Below, piece by piece: positions 52,733 through 64,000 of a stretch of DNA of 64,000 nucleotides. Source of the DNA: Perca fluviatilis (Eukaryota > Chordata > Actinopteri > Perciformes > Percidae); the NCBI RefSeq assembly GCF_010015445.1, contig NC_053134.1, positions 10,771,265-10,835,264 on the forward strand, read 5' to 3'. The position numbers were made by a program, and so were the translations under genes. The notes below the pieces were generated by a model that ran no database searches, was not told the DNA's origin, and saw nothing but the letters and a program-made list of their open reading frames with translations. The number at the start of each line of letters is the position of its first letter. Positions within the stretch are counted from its first letter, which is position 1.

Positions 52733-54990
52733 TGTGGGGAGTGTATTATGCATTATTTCCTCCAATTCTTTTCAGCGGATCTGTTTTCCTGCCATAGCTA
52801 GAGCTCAGGACAAGGTTGCATTAACACTGAGACACACACACACACACAAATCTTGCTTCTTAACCCTCTTTTATCAGGCTAGGCCCAACTGTTCAGTCAC
52901 ATCTTGACACCGAAGTTCTGAACACATTTAGACATGTGTCAAGTGTCTGCCTACTTATTGGTAGCCTAACTTTTTGATCTTTGTCCTGAAACCTAAAGCC
53001 CAGCCTTCTGATTGGCCCGCTGTTAAATGGCAGACTTTTCTTGGAAAGCGAGACGAGAGAGAGAGAGCCATTTACCCTCCTCCCCCTCCATTCTTTTGTT
53101 CGATAAGCAACAAGAAAGCAAGTTTCCATGACCTCAAGGACTAATTGGGCCTGATGCATATTTCTTCTTCTTTGAAAATTGGGCTGTAATGAAAGATAAT
53201 CACCCTGGAATTTGTCTAAGACAAAGAAAAATGCAGTGGCGGAAGAAATTTCAGCAATGTACACCGAATGGTCAGCGATTATAGGTGAACCGTGATTACA
53301 AGTAATGGCTTCATAAATACACACAGATAGCAGGGAGAGAGTGGAGAAGCTGCTGAATTACTGGATAAGTCACACAGAAACACATTTTAAAGCTATCATG
53401 AAGTGTTCATTATGGAGTGGGAAGTGCACTGATTACTGAGGAAGAATGAGGAGGAATTTGTGTGAGTATGTGTGTCCCATGGTAGATCCAATCTATGGTT
53501 ACCATTGGGTGAGGCCACTTTAACTTCCCTTACTTTCAGGAAGCCTCTCTCCCTTGCTAAACACACATTTACACACATAGAGACACTGACATTCTCTCCT
53601 TCCTCTCCTACCCTCTGGTTATTTGCTTTTTTTATTCCAGGGAGTGCCATGCTTCGCTGTCAGAATTGATTTGTAGCGCTTCTACCACACTATTAGCTGT
53701 AAAAAAAGAAGCTCTCCTTAAATGCTCCAAACCTGTTCCACAACTTTTCTGGAAGGCCTCATCTCACATCTAATCTCGCTTAGCTGCAAAGTATTGAATT
53801 GAGTACTGAAGTAAAATTGATCTTTATTACAAAAATAATAACGTTTTTCTTCGCACAACTGCAATAAAGGTTTTCAAAATTGTGCTCAATATCCTGAAGC
53901 CGAAAAAAGACCTAAAGCAAATGGCAAGTGGAGCAGACAAAGAAATAGGTTCAGGGATAAGCTGTATTTCTTTATCCCTCAGCAAGGACAGATATTGACA
54001 CTATTTATTTATTTATTTCTTATCATGAACAAGATAAGTGTTTGACTTATTTCGATTTATGATGTATCACCATTTAAGGATTTATGGACCAGTATAATAG
54101 TGTTTTGGAGAGATATACGAGTCTCATTGCAATCTGAAATTAGCACCCTGTACCCGCTAAATGCAAGTAAATTGTTGGCAGTGGCAGGTAAAATCATCAG
54201 GCCATCTGCCACTTTGGTTAACAGGAAAAATGCACAACAGAAAGACATTTGACATTTGATTTGATAGAGCTACACATTTCAAAACTGCTATATAAAGGCA
54301 ATGTTATTGCCCTTCTCCGAATAAATAAAGTTGTCTAAATCTGCATCCATTAGCCACAGAACCTATTTTCATTTTGATTGACAGTGACTCTACACCCCTG
54401 CTTACTTGCGTGGCATGCGGCCGAAGAAAAAAACAACACATATAACGGAAGCTATGCAGCTAAAGACATAGAGTAATGTTAGCTCACCGGTAGCCGGCAG
54501 CTGCACTTTTCCAGACACCATGGCCACTGCCAGAGTCAGAGATGACAGAGAAACAACAGAACAGGCAACATTTGGCCTTCCCTGTACGTTATGTAAGCAA
54601 GGAAGCGAGGAATGATAATGGGACTTTATGGTTCATTCAGGCACCTTGTAAACTTCTGGTGAATTCAGCTCCAACTCTCTGAGAAACTCAAACTGTTCTA
54701 GTTAGGTACTCTTCACTGTGAATTAACAATGCATGTAATGGTTTTTGTGTCCATATTTTGAACATTAATTGAATCACATAATGTGAGAAGCAGACAAAGA
54801 AATACTTGCCTGCCACAGTGGCAGACAGTGGAAAAGTTCATTTCAGACCCTGGTCCTGACACAGTGATACTAGGGGAGCTGGTTATGTTACTACACAGCC
54901 TACAAGTTGGTTGAGTGAAATAATGACTATAGATGCATAAATAAAACTTAATAAAATGTCACTAAATATAAATCTAGTGAGAAATCTGTA
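52733..54990. other. Non-coding interval with a complex island
   Basis: No exon supported. About 53080-53330 is non-repetitive with motifs such as GGACTAATTGGGC and GTGATTACAAGTAATGGC; it could be a conserved non-coding element. An (ATTT)n stretch lies near 54003-54018. Confidence 0.25.
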
Positions 54991-55040
54991 AACAAGGTTG
55001 CCCACATATGGGAATATTCCCATATATGGGCAACCTTGTT
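54991..55040. repeat. 50-bp near-perfect palindrome
   Basis: The 22-base arms start AACAAGGTTGCCCACATATG and are separated by the self-complementary centre AATATT. The arms differ by one base (C versus T). The whole 50 bases can fold with one mismatch. Confidence 0.95.
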
Positions 55041-55659
55041 TCACCATTGGCTCTATTTTTGTGGCAGTAAGTCATGAAAATAGATGATTAGAGATATATG
55101 GGAGCACATACACACAAACACACTCAGACACATCAACACACAAGTACACACTTTCACACATACCAGCACCTGTTGCTGTGGGGAGGCCATTTCAGGGCAC
55201 GGTGGGAAACCTCACCATCATCGTTAACTTTGCCATTACACAACATGGTACAGGATACAGATGTTGCATCACGCATAACCATTCAGCTACAAACCCCAAA
55301 TACACACAGACACATTTGTATAATGAACAGGTGTTTGGCGGGTTATATCAGAGTTTAGTCATCTGAATTTAGATTCATACATTTTCCAAGACCAAACTGC
55401 AGGCGTAAAATAAATCTAAAGTGTGTACAAATAATATAAAATACACTGTATTCCACACCTCCAACAACTGACTACACTGTAAGTGGGTGTTAGGAGGATA
55501 TGACTGGACATTAGTCACGTCTAACGCAGAATGGCTGCATGATGACAGCAGGTTAGATATGAAATCAGTTGTCATGACAAGAAATAGAAGGAACAAACCG
55601 CAAACTTAAAATGACGTCAAATGTACGTATGTACTGCATATGCTCTTTCAACAACGGAA
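55041..55659. other. Non-coding interval
   Basis: No exon or recognised repeat. Confidence 0.35.
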
Positions 55660-55667
55660 AACTACTC

Positions 55668-55844
55668 TGACAAAATAATCTTAACTCAGGGTCCACTTTT
55701 TAGGGCGATTTCAACAATTTTTTACAGACTTCATTGTCAATTTCTGGAGTCTGAGTAATCTCCTTCCACAGGTTTGGGGTTGAAAGCTCTGGAAAATGCT
55801 ACTTAGTGGACCTGAGTGGACTTCAAGTTAAGATTATTTTGTCA
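55668..55844. mobile_element. 177-bp MITE with perfect 18-bp terminal inverted repeats
   Basis: TGACAAAATAATCTTAAC at the left end is exactly repeated in inverted orientation at the right end. The flanking octamers AACTACTC (55660-55667) and AACTACTA (55845-55852) match 7/8, suggesting an 8-bp target duplication as made by hAT elements. It is non-coding. Confidence 0.8.
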
Positions 55845-55852
55845 AACTACTA

Positions 55853-56262
55853 TTTCCAAGGTCAAGAGTGAACCTTCACACTCATTCTGAAAACTATTTA
55901 TATTTTTTAATGTAAAAGTTACTTCTTTTTTTTAAGAACAAATAACAGAACCATGTAGATCAGACACTAATCTATACGTCTAATATTTGTGTCCAAAGTG
56001 TACTACTCCTCAGCTGCGTCCTTATTTTTAGGGTAAACCCCTCCATTCATTTCCCATGGGACACTATTCTGTTGTTTCTGTTGTGTCATTTTTGTGACAC
56101 ACTGACACAGCTGCTTTTTCCACTGGTAAACTGGCAGGTCAGAGGTCACAGTTATATATAAAGCCCTCATTCTTTCTCTGCTCTGGGAGCAGCGTTCTAT
56201 TCATGTGGAATGGTAGCATGTGGGCTTCCTGTCTGCTCACCAATTCATCCTCAAAGAATCAC

Positions 56263-56264
<2 letters not shown>
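55853..56264. other. Non-coding interval
   Basis: No exon or recognised repeat. Confidence 0.35.

Positions 56265-56340
<76 letters not shown>
56265..56340 (+). repeat. (TG)n microsatellite, about 76 bp
   Basis: An uninterrupted TG tract. Confidence 0.95.
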
Positions 56341-56341
<1 letters not shown>

Positions 56342-59300
56342 CCTTCCCACAGATGTGGCAGTGTACATGTATGCAAAGCGCCCACCTTCTCATTCTCACA
56401 TGGTTGTAGATGTGCTGTTCATGCCTCCTGCATGTGTCACAAAACATTGCCTGAGACATGATTGCACATGATTACGAGATTCTCTAAATTGCTCTGGGTG
56501 TGTTTTGGAAATCACTGTCAATCACTTGCCATTGTCTTGTTGGATCATTATTGCAGTATGTTCATTTTTTCATCAATTATTTGAATGAAGTCCTCAGCAA
56601 TGATAGCCAAAATAAACCTCACAAACACTGGGAAGCAAAGAACAATGTATCCCTTATCTGCAGCCTTGTCACGCATTTGTTTTGATGCAGTATTTTACTG
56701 CAAACAGAAAGGAGCAAACATTTTAAAGCTCATTTCAGGGGGATAAAAGTAATCTGGCGAGTTGTTATGTAACTGCAACCCACAAAAAAAAATTATTCTG
56801 CTGGGGTTTAATAGGAAAGGGGCGTAACATTTGTTTGTTGGCAAATTCTGTCCATATTCGTTCAGATGTCTGAGCTAAAACATTCTCCAAAGAGGTGTTC
56901 AAAAGCCACTGAGGCCTTAACAGAGAACAAACTGATGAAAGCCGACCTTTCTTTGTGATCGAGGGCCGTGAGAGATGGATGAGAGACGGATGGAAGGAGA
57001 CAGAGAGCTTCACGACTTTCTGACAGCTGAGGTTGTTTGTGGAAACCCGAGAAACGGGAGATGGGATCAGCTTTCCAAACAAGGGGGTTTCAGCACAACT
57101 GGTGACAGCTATGCCTGGCCGTACTATCTATAATCACTCGCGTACTCTCCTCCCCAACACCCCCCCGTGCAGCTGTATGGAGGTTTCTTCTTATCAGATC
57201 AGGGAACAATAAAGAAGAAGAGAGGAAAGGGAGGAGGGTCAGTGACCAAACAGAAAGAGGAAGAAAGTTTGATTTGTTTGCATGTGAACAAAAAAGTCCT
57301 CGTGGCAAAAACGTAGAACTAATTGCAAAATATGATGCTATTTCTATCAAGCTTAAGCTGGGAAATGGAGAGAAACAGACAAAAGCGAGAATGTTAAGAA
57401 ACTTTGGCACATGGGGAGAGATAAAGGAATAGCAAGTTTGAAGGAGGCCGAGGGGTGTTGTTGACATGCAGGGTGGGTGTCTATGCCTCATTGTCTGCCC
57501 CATCTGTCTGGGTTTATCTCTGCTTACCACCCCCTTAGCCTCGCCACCTCCTCCTTCTCTTCCTCCGCCTCCTCCTGTGCTTCCCTCCCCCCCTGCCTTG
57601 GTCAGCTCACACCCTCCATTGTACCGTGGTCAGTCCCTCCCTGCATGCTGGCAGACGACCAGGGGAGCTTCACCCCATAGCAACTGGTGGCATTGTTCAC
57701 ATGCACAACGCACATATGTGCACAGTTGCATGCTCGTCTGCAATGTATACACCCACGCATAATGTGAGCATCTGCTGGCACTGGAGGCGTAAATCCAAGG
57801 CGGAAACACATGCTGTTTGGGGCCTTAATGTCCTTGTTTGGTGCTTAAAGAAATATCTGAATAATATAGATAGCCTACTGGTTAAAAACACACACCAATG
57901 TAAACAGTATGATTTGCTGTTGTCTGCTGTCTCCTCCCTTCCCTGTGGCACACACCCAGCAACAATACACAGACACCTATCAGTGCAGCATATAGGGATA
58001 ACACATACACAAAGCTGTGGTACACAGAGGCAAGATAAACATTGTTTTGGAGTACATCAAAGATGTCCTTGGTGAGGTGTGGGGATGCAGTTTAGTATTT
58101 CTCTTTGAACAGGTTTTATTGTTGGCAGGAACCATGTGGGCCTTCCTTTGTTTGGCTCCCATATTGAAATATGAGGGGAAAACAATCTTGTAAAAACACC
58201 CTCATGCCTTGGCTGAAATTAGTTGAGCAGGTTTGTTCCGTGCTGGCAAACGCTTGGTTAGCTGGAGACTCTGGTTCCCAGGAGAAGGAGATGTGCACAC
58301 ACACCCAAACACATCAAACATGATGCTTGGCATGTGCACACAAACTCTCTCTTACTCATGCCAGCTCATTGTGAAATACGCAGGGCACTGAACATTTGAA
58401 GAGAATCATGCTCTTGGTCACGTTACATCTCTCCTGACAGACAGGCCCGAATGAAGTCATGAGTAGCTGTAGCTGTGTCTGATCTTATTTTCCAACACAA
58501 AAAGGTTTCCAGTCTTCAGTCTTATTCATCACAACCGGTTCAACAACACAAACCAACTGTTCATGCCCTTTCTATTTTACTGTTACTCACCTTCCTCTTC
58601 ATTTCCAGACACAACTAAGAAATTATTTCATTTTACAAACTGTAGTCTTCCAAAACGTGCCTTTAAGTGATGATATAAAGGGCTTTTACTTATTCACATA
58701 TGCCACAAGAAGAATTATTTCTGATGTTTATGTCGCGTCTGTTTTGGTAAATGTGTAGTGTCACAAAAAGCGCGCTTTAACATTACATATCCCTGATTTT
58801 TTTTATTTGAAGGTTCCCGATGGAGTTTTAGACCCCTAGTAGTGCTGAGGAACGAAATGCACTCGACACGTTTGTTAGACGTCAAGGATACGCACACTGC
58901 GTTTTAGCGAGGAACTGAAAGCATAACTTTGTTTCTTTTTAAGATATCTCCACAGGGCACCTTTAAGGTATTCTTCCAAAGAAGCACAGCGGTCCACAAC
59001 CGAAGGCATTGAAAAAGAAGACTGTAAAGCTAGCAAACGTGGATGTAAAATATGTAGGATATAAAATATTCAGAAAGTCTCTTTTGCAAATGTTTTATGA
59101 GGAAGGAATGTGCACAATGTGCTTTGATAAAAAACACTGAATGTAAACATAACTTTTGTTTAAACCAAAAGTGCTTTGAGTGTTTTTTATAAAATAAAAG
59201 AAGTAATCCATCAGTTAGCCAGTAGCCAGTTGCTAACAAGCCACTGACTCTTTGCTTCTGATTTCAACATGCAACCTATCCTGTTGGCGTACCAGTGGAA

Positions 59301-59605
59301 ATGTGCAAATAAGGGAGTGCTCACAGAATGCAAATACACTGAATGGCTATTGCCACAAAGAGAAAAATCAAACAACAAAGCCACAGAGTCCACAGTCACA
59401 GGCACTCGCTCTATCCTGACATGTTGCCACAGGTTTCACTGCTTCAAATAACTTATCTTGCTTCTTTTTCATGCTCTACTTAATTTTGTTTATCACATAG
59501 TGATGAATGTGGATGTTTTGGAAACAAGCTACTACATGTAATAACCATGATAAATATGATGCTATTGCACACACACAGAGTCCTGTAATCAAGCATTTGC
59601 AAGAC
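56341..59605. other. Non-coding interval
   Basis: No exon supported. A pyrimidine-rich stretch lies at about 57540-57600. The segment about 58700-58975, with ACTGCGTTTTAGCGAGGAAC and CTCCACAGGGCACCTTTAAG, looks like a fish interspersed repeat by recollection, with unsure limits. Confidence 0.35.
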
Positions 59606-59627
59606 ACACACACACACACACACACAT
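59606..59627 (+). repeat. Short (CA)n tract
   Basis: About 11 CA units. Confidence 0.85.
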
Positions 59628-62600
59628 AAATACACACTCATATACACCATCTGCAATCCAGTTTGCTAATACTTAAAAGATAGCGCAGCCTTTCCTCCCA
59701 CCCACCCAATAATTTAATGGAATCAAAAAGTAGGCCAAGCATATGCAGCCACAGTCAAAGACTGCTTCATGTCGCAGCATGCCACTGCAGTTTACATGGT
59801 GGCGTTTTTCTTTTAATCCTTAGAAAGGAAGGCGGAAGAGCAGGGAATGGAGACAAACAGAAATAAAGTACCAACTGTAAGAGGAGCTTTTGTATTCTGC
59901 CTCAAACTGCAAACTAAGCCAGTGTGCACAGTGTGTTATTTTTATTGGATAATTTAATAATTGTCATTGATCCAGAATATCCTTCATGGTCAATATAAGG
60001 AGTAGATAGAAAAGAAAACAGAAAGGGCATTTGATAAAGTATATAAATCTATGTAAAAAATAATACAGAAATTCTCTTGATACTTCATTTTGTCGTTTTT
60101 CTAGTAGCTTGTTGTCTACATCAGCTCTCTCAGACGGCCACAGTGGCCTGTATTTGACATGTCCAAGAAAACCAAAATCCTTTCTGTCCTTTCTGGGGTC
60201 ATTTGGGTGCACGCTGGATTTCTGTGTTTTGGCAAAGTGAGCTATGACAGGATGTGGCATGTGAACAACAGCTGTTTAAGCCCATTGTCCATGTCAGTAC
60301 CAATAGTCACGTAGAAATAGAAATAGAAATATGCGGGGAAGAAACAGAGAGAAACAAGAAGACCTGGGGGAAACGCTTATGCTGTTTGGAGAGGTCAGCA
60401 CTTCTTTGCAGGGAGTGGAGTGGCTTTTCACAGAAATGCGGCCCAGTTGTTGTCGGGCGCTGATGCACTCGACGGTTGAAAAACAACCCCAGCTGTGGCG
60501 GGGAGTCATCGCGGAGCTGAAAGCTGGGGGCACGCTGAGAGAGAGGACAGAGAAGAAAGGAAAGAGATGAGAGGAAAGAAGGAGATACTCAACTTCACAG
60601 AGATATAGAGTGAGGAGGAGAGCACAGGAGAGATAGGGAGGGACATTTTAAAAAAGAAGAGAGGACTTGAATATAAAGGGTAGCAGATGTTTTCCTTATG
60701 AGGGGTATTACGAGTTGAATCCCACTACCCACACACTCTAAGTCATGTTCCTACTGTGACATAGACCAGTGGAGCACACTGTGACCTGGGTTTACTTACA
60801 TTATGGGAGCATGCATGTGTGCAAATCAGCATATATTTATCTCAGTGTGTGTGTGTGTGATCCATCCACATGTACCTGCACGTACAATTCAACGCACACA
60901 GCTTCACTAGCCTTTGAAGAGTAAACCAGCGTGTGAGTGCATGTGATGTGGGCATGCCCGCATGCATGCGCTCGCCTACGTGCATCTCCACCATGTGCTC
61001 CTCTCAAGTCTTTATTTACTGTCTGAGCAAGGAACAGCAAGATGGCTTCCTCCTCCGCCGTGAAATTGTGTGAGTTTTAGTGTGTGGGTGTACTGTACAT
61101 GCTTTCCCCCGACACAAGTATAGGCCAACAGACGGCACTGGAATGCCTGGCATGGGTCCAACCCATTCCAGCCGAGCCCGTGCTAAATCCTACTAGAATT
61201 GGTCCGAGTGCAGGCGGAGGGGTTTTAGGATATATCTCCTCCCATCACACCCAAACAGCTGCTGGGGGTGGTGTGTGTGTGTGTGTGTGTGTGTCCTCCT
61301 CAGCCCTCTAATGACTGATGTATTGTCTATATCTTTGTGTCTCTGTCTATCACCTACTTTCCCTTCCTTCTGCGACTCTCTCTTTTTGGATTGTATTAAA
61401 AGTTAGAAGAAACATTAAGTGAGCTGCGGTTCCACATATTACTGGTTTCTAACCTTACACCATGAGTTCTTTTCTATTTCTTCTTCTCTTTGTCTGCATC
61501 TCCCCCATCTGTGATATCATTTTAATAAGTGAAATCAATAAGAGCGAATGGATTCACCTCATCAGTGCACATCAGTAAAACGAGTGGGTGTCTCCAATAT
61601 TTCCTACTGTTAAAATTAATAAAGAGAAAAATCCCTTCCCTGTGGCTTCTCCCTGTCTCACTTTACCACTGTTTATTCCCACACTGTCTTTCTTTTTCTC
61701 TCTGCTGGTCTCTGATTTGCAGCCAGTGTCCACATATGACATTTTTGCTGAAAAGCTGAAAAGCTGACACCAGGGGATCACCCATCCATATTCTAAGCTG
61801 CTTAACTGCTCAAAATTAGTAATATTCGAGAACAAAAGGATAAAAGACTGATGATTTTCATAAACTTTACAAGGCTTTGACAGTGCTTCTGTGGCTAAAG
61901 CCACATTCAGACTGACAGTAGCCCTGCATGATAAAAAGCAGCCTCATTCATTTCAATGAGCGTGACGTCATCCAGCAAAATGCTGTGGCCAATCCAGTAC
62001 TTGCAAGTGCACACTCCTGGTGGATTCAACATCATATTTAACTGTTTACCTGTTAACGGAAGATACAATTATTGCAATGATTAATCTAAAATGAACTCAA
62101 ATTCTGTGCAGTGTTAAGGCATCTGATGAGCTTTCAAATTCATGGATCTGTTACTCAAACTGGACTTCCTGGATAGAATTGAATTGTCTCAATGGTGCCT
62201 GAAGCAACACACCCCCCCCACCAATGCAGCCCCTTGTGTTGCTTTAACGCAGGGCTGTTTAAGGTAGGGACAAGACGATAGTCCAAAAGAAAACCATTAC
62301 CTGCGAAAAGTTGACAGTACGGCTAGACTAACAGGGGTGCTAGCCACACTGGCTTGCTAACTCAATAGCCGATAGAGTATCAGATGTTGGGATGTATCAC
62401 ATTAATTGACACTCGAAGCTGCTGATCTTTTCTGAAGACCAATGAAAGAGTCCGTCTATATGAGAAAAAAACGAATGTGTGTAGGCTAGTGATAAAGAGA
62501 TGAGACAGGAATTGGGCAGCATCAGTAGCCAATGGTGTAGACAAGATAAATCACCCTCGGCAAAAAGGGGAAAAGGAACATCCTGATTGGCTTAAAAAGT

Positions 62601-64000
62601 GCATGCAAACTTCAGAGCTCTAAACAGGGCTCCACCTGTCCTCATAGAATTAGGTTTACCATGCATAACCGTAATTAATAATCCAATTCCATGTTGTGTA
62701 TCTTTCATGGTGAAGTGTTTTATGTGTAATGAGTAACATATTAGTCCCGTAGGGAAATTAGTCTGATACAGTTACTCATTAAGCTGCCGGTCTTATGTAG
62801 GTCACGGCTGTTTTTGCACGTTAAATGTTTTGCCGCTGCTTTATCATTCATATCTCACTGCCACAGCAATCAGAGTATCACCCCGAGACACAAGCCTACT
62901 CAGTGTGTACCAGTTAAACTTAGTAATGTTTGGAGTAAACAAAATAGTCCTGTTACTGGCATCACTTCTGGAAACTGTTTCTATTTTAAGCCTCGTGCTC
63001 AAAAAATCCCACTTTGAAAATGGAATATATGATAAGATGTTGAGTGTGTGAGTTCTTGTGTGAGTTATGGGTGATTTGACTAGAGGTCTCTTCATAAGCT
63101 CAAAAGTGTGTTTGGACTATCTCCTTGTTGTGGTAGAGCTGCAAGGCCAGTGTGTGGTTACCCAAATGGGTGTGTACGTGCCTTTGTGCATGCTTATGAT
63201 TTGTGCCAAATTAAGTTTTGTTCCTTTTTTCACCCGGGCATAGTACGGTCTGTACATTTTACGTCTGTGTGTTTGCGCTAACACGTGGATGCTGCTGACT
63301 GTTTAGTCTTGACTGTGGGTGTTTTGAAGCTGTTTGACAAAGTGTGTGTGTGTGTGTGTGTGTTTTCACACAGCTGTGTTCATAGTGGTGGAGATAAGAG
63401 CCACAGATCTTCCTGTCAGCTGTTTTCTCTCTTGCAGTCTCAGTATATTTCCACTCAGTTCTCAATTAAACTCTCTCTTTAAAAAATAATAATATTCTCT
63501 TTCACACACTCTGTTATTCACGCCATATTTATATCCGTCTTGTGCTCCAAATTTGCCCCATGGTTTCTCGATCTTCCAATTTATTCCTGTGTCTAATCTC
63601 TAATTCACTCTAATTCCTGATCTCATCCTTCCCAATTCCCTCCGCTAAACCTCCACCTTTATCTCCTCATTGTATCTCCTTATCTCTCGGTGTTGCCTCT
63701 AGCGAACAAATTACATCTTACCATTAACATAAACAGGAAACAGCTGAGGCGTTGTGTTCTCTTTCCGTTGTGTCTTTTTCCTGTCAGTTTCTGAGAAAAC
63801 TATACCAAACCACCAGAAACGTAGCCAACATCTCCACCAATTGCAGAGCGAAACGAGTAAGGCACAGCAGGCTGATCATGTGGTTGGAGGTTAGCCAGCT
63901 GCGTCGTGTTTACAAGCAGCAGGGGCTTTAAATGAGCACGTGCTTTCGAGTAAAAGACGCAAAACCGTGTTTTGTTTATTTCTCATTATATTGTATTGGG
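59628..64000. other. Non-coding right end
   Basis: Contains short TG tracts at 61270-61294 and 63343-63362 and a GA-rich stretch at about 60530-60640. No exon, RNA gene or delimited mobile element seen. A gene may lie beyond the window, but nothing here shows it. Confidence 0.35.

Noticed and set aside
52893..53324. 143-codon minus-strand open frame
   Set aside because: No domain, signal or splice context; the sequence fits a non-coding island better.

Overview
The window reads as nuclear DNA from a teleost fish. It is AT-rich, has GT-AG introns, carries a vertebrate extracellular-matrix gene, is very rich in CA/TG microsatellites, and holds several short interspersed repeat families of a kind common in bony-fish genomes. 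There is no operon-like gene packing, ribosomal RNA, CRISPR array or phage-like module. The species cannot be named from the sequence alone.

The only protein-coding gene I can support lies at the left end on the minus strand (stop at 992, start at 4605 or possibly 5249). It encodes a secreted leucine-rich-repeat protein of about 883 residues. The parts are a signal peptide, a roughly 480-residue Lys/Glu-rich low-complexity stalk in one large exon, and a small leucine-rich proteoglycan (SLRP) type LRR domain with a CX3CXCX6C N-cap and a two-cysteine C-terminal cap. It is closest in architecture to ECM2 and class I SLRPs (asporin, decorin, biglycan). All splice junctions are visible and phase-compatible. 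An interspersed repeat ends about 25 bases past its stop codon, so much of the 3' UTR is probably repeat-derived.

From about 5.3 kb to 64 kb I find no convincing exon. This could be intergenic DNA or a very large intron. It is filled with old and middle-aged mobile-element debris. Non-autonomous DNA transposons include a 1.2-kb hAT-type element with a perfect 8-bp target duplication (14427-15634), smaller elements with clear terminal inverted repeats (24585-25135, 30613-30873, 55668-55844), and a family with TAGTCT/AGACTA ends in three places. Retroelement debris includes a broken LINE ORF1 (17669-18080), a LINE 3' end running into a TATC microsatellite (48396-48673), and a possible solo LTR (19908-20332). 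About 25 simple-sequence arrays are present, the longest a 120-bp CA tract at 45885-46004.

The most unusual structures are a 113/114-bp inverted repeat of about 97% identity flanking 1.7 kb of otherwise ordinary DNA (27109-29070), two near-perfect long palindromes (46 bp at 18123-18168 and 50 bp at 54991-55040), and opposed CA/TG arrays. A few non-repetitive islands look like possible conserved non-coding elements, but that needs cross-species alignment. I did not find a novel multi-gene system here.
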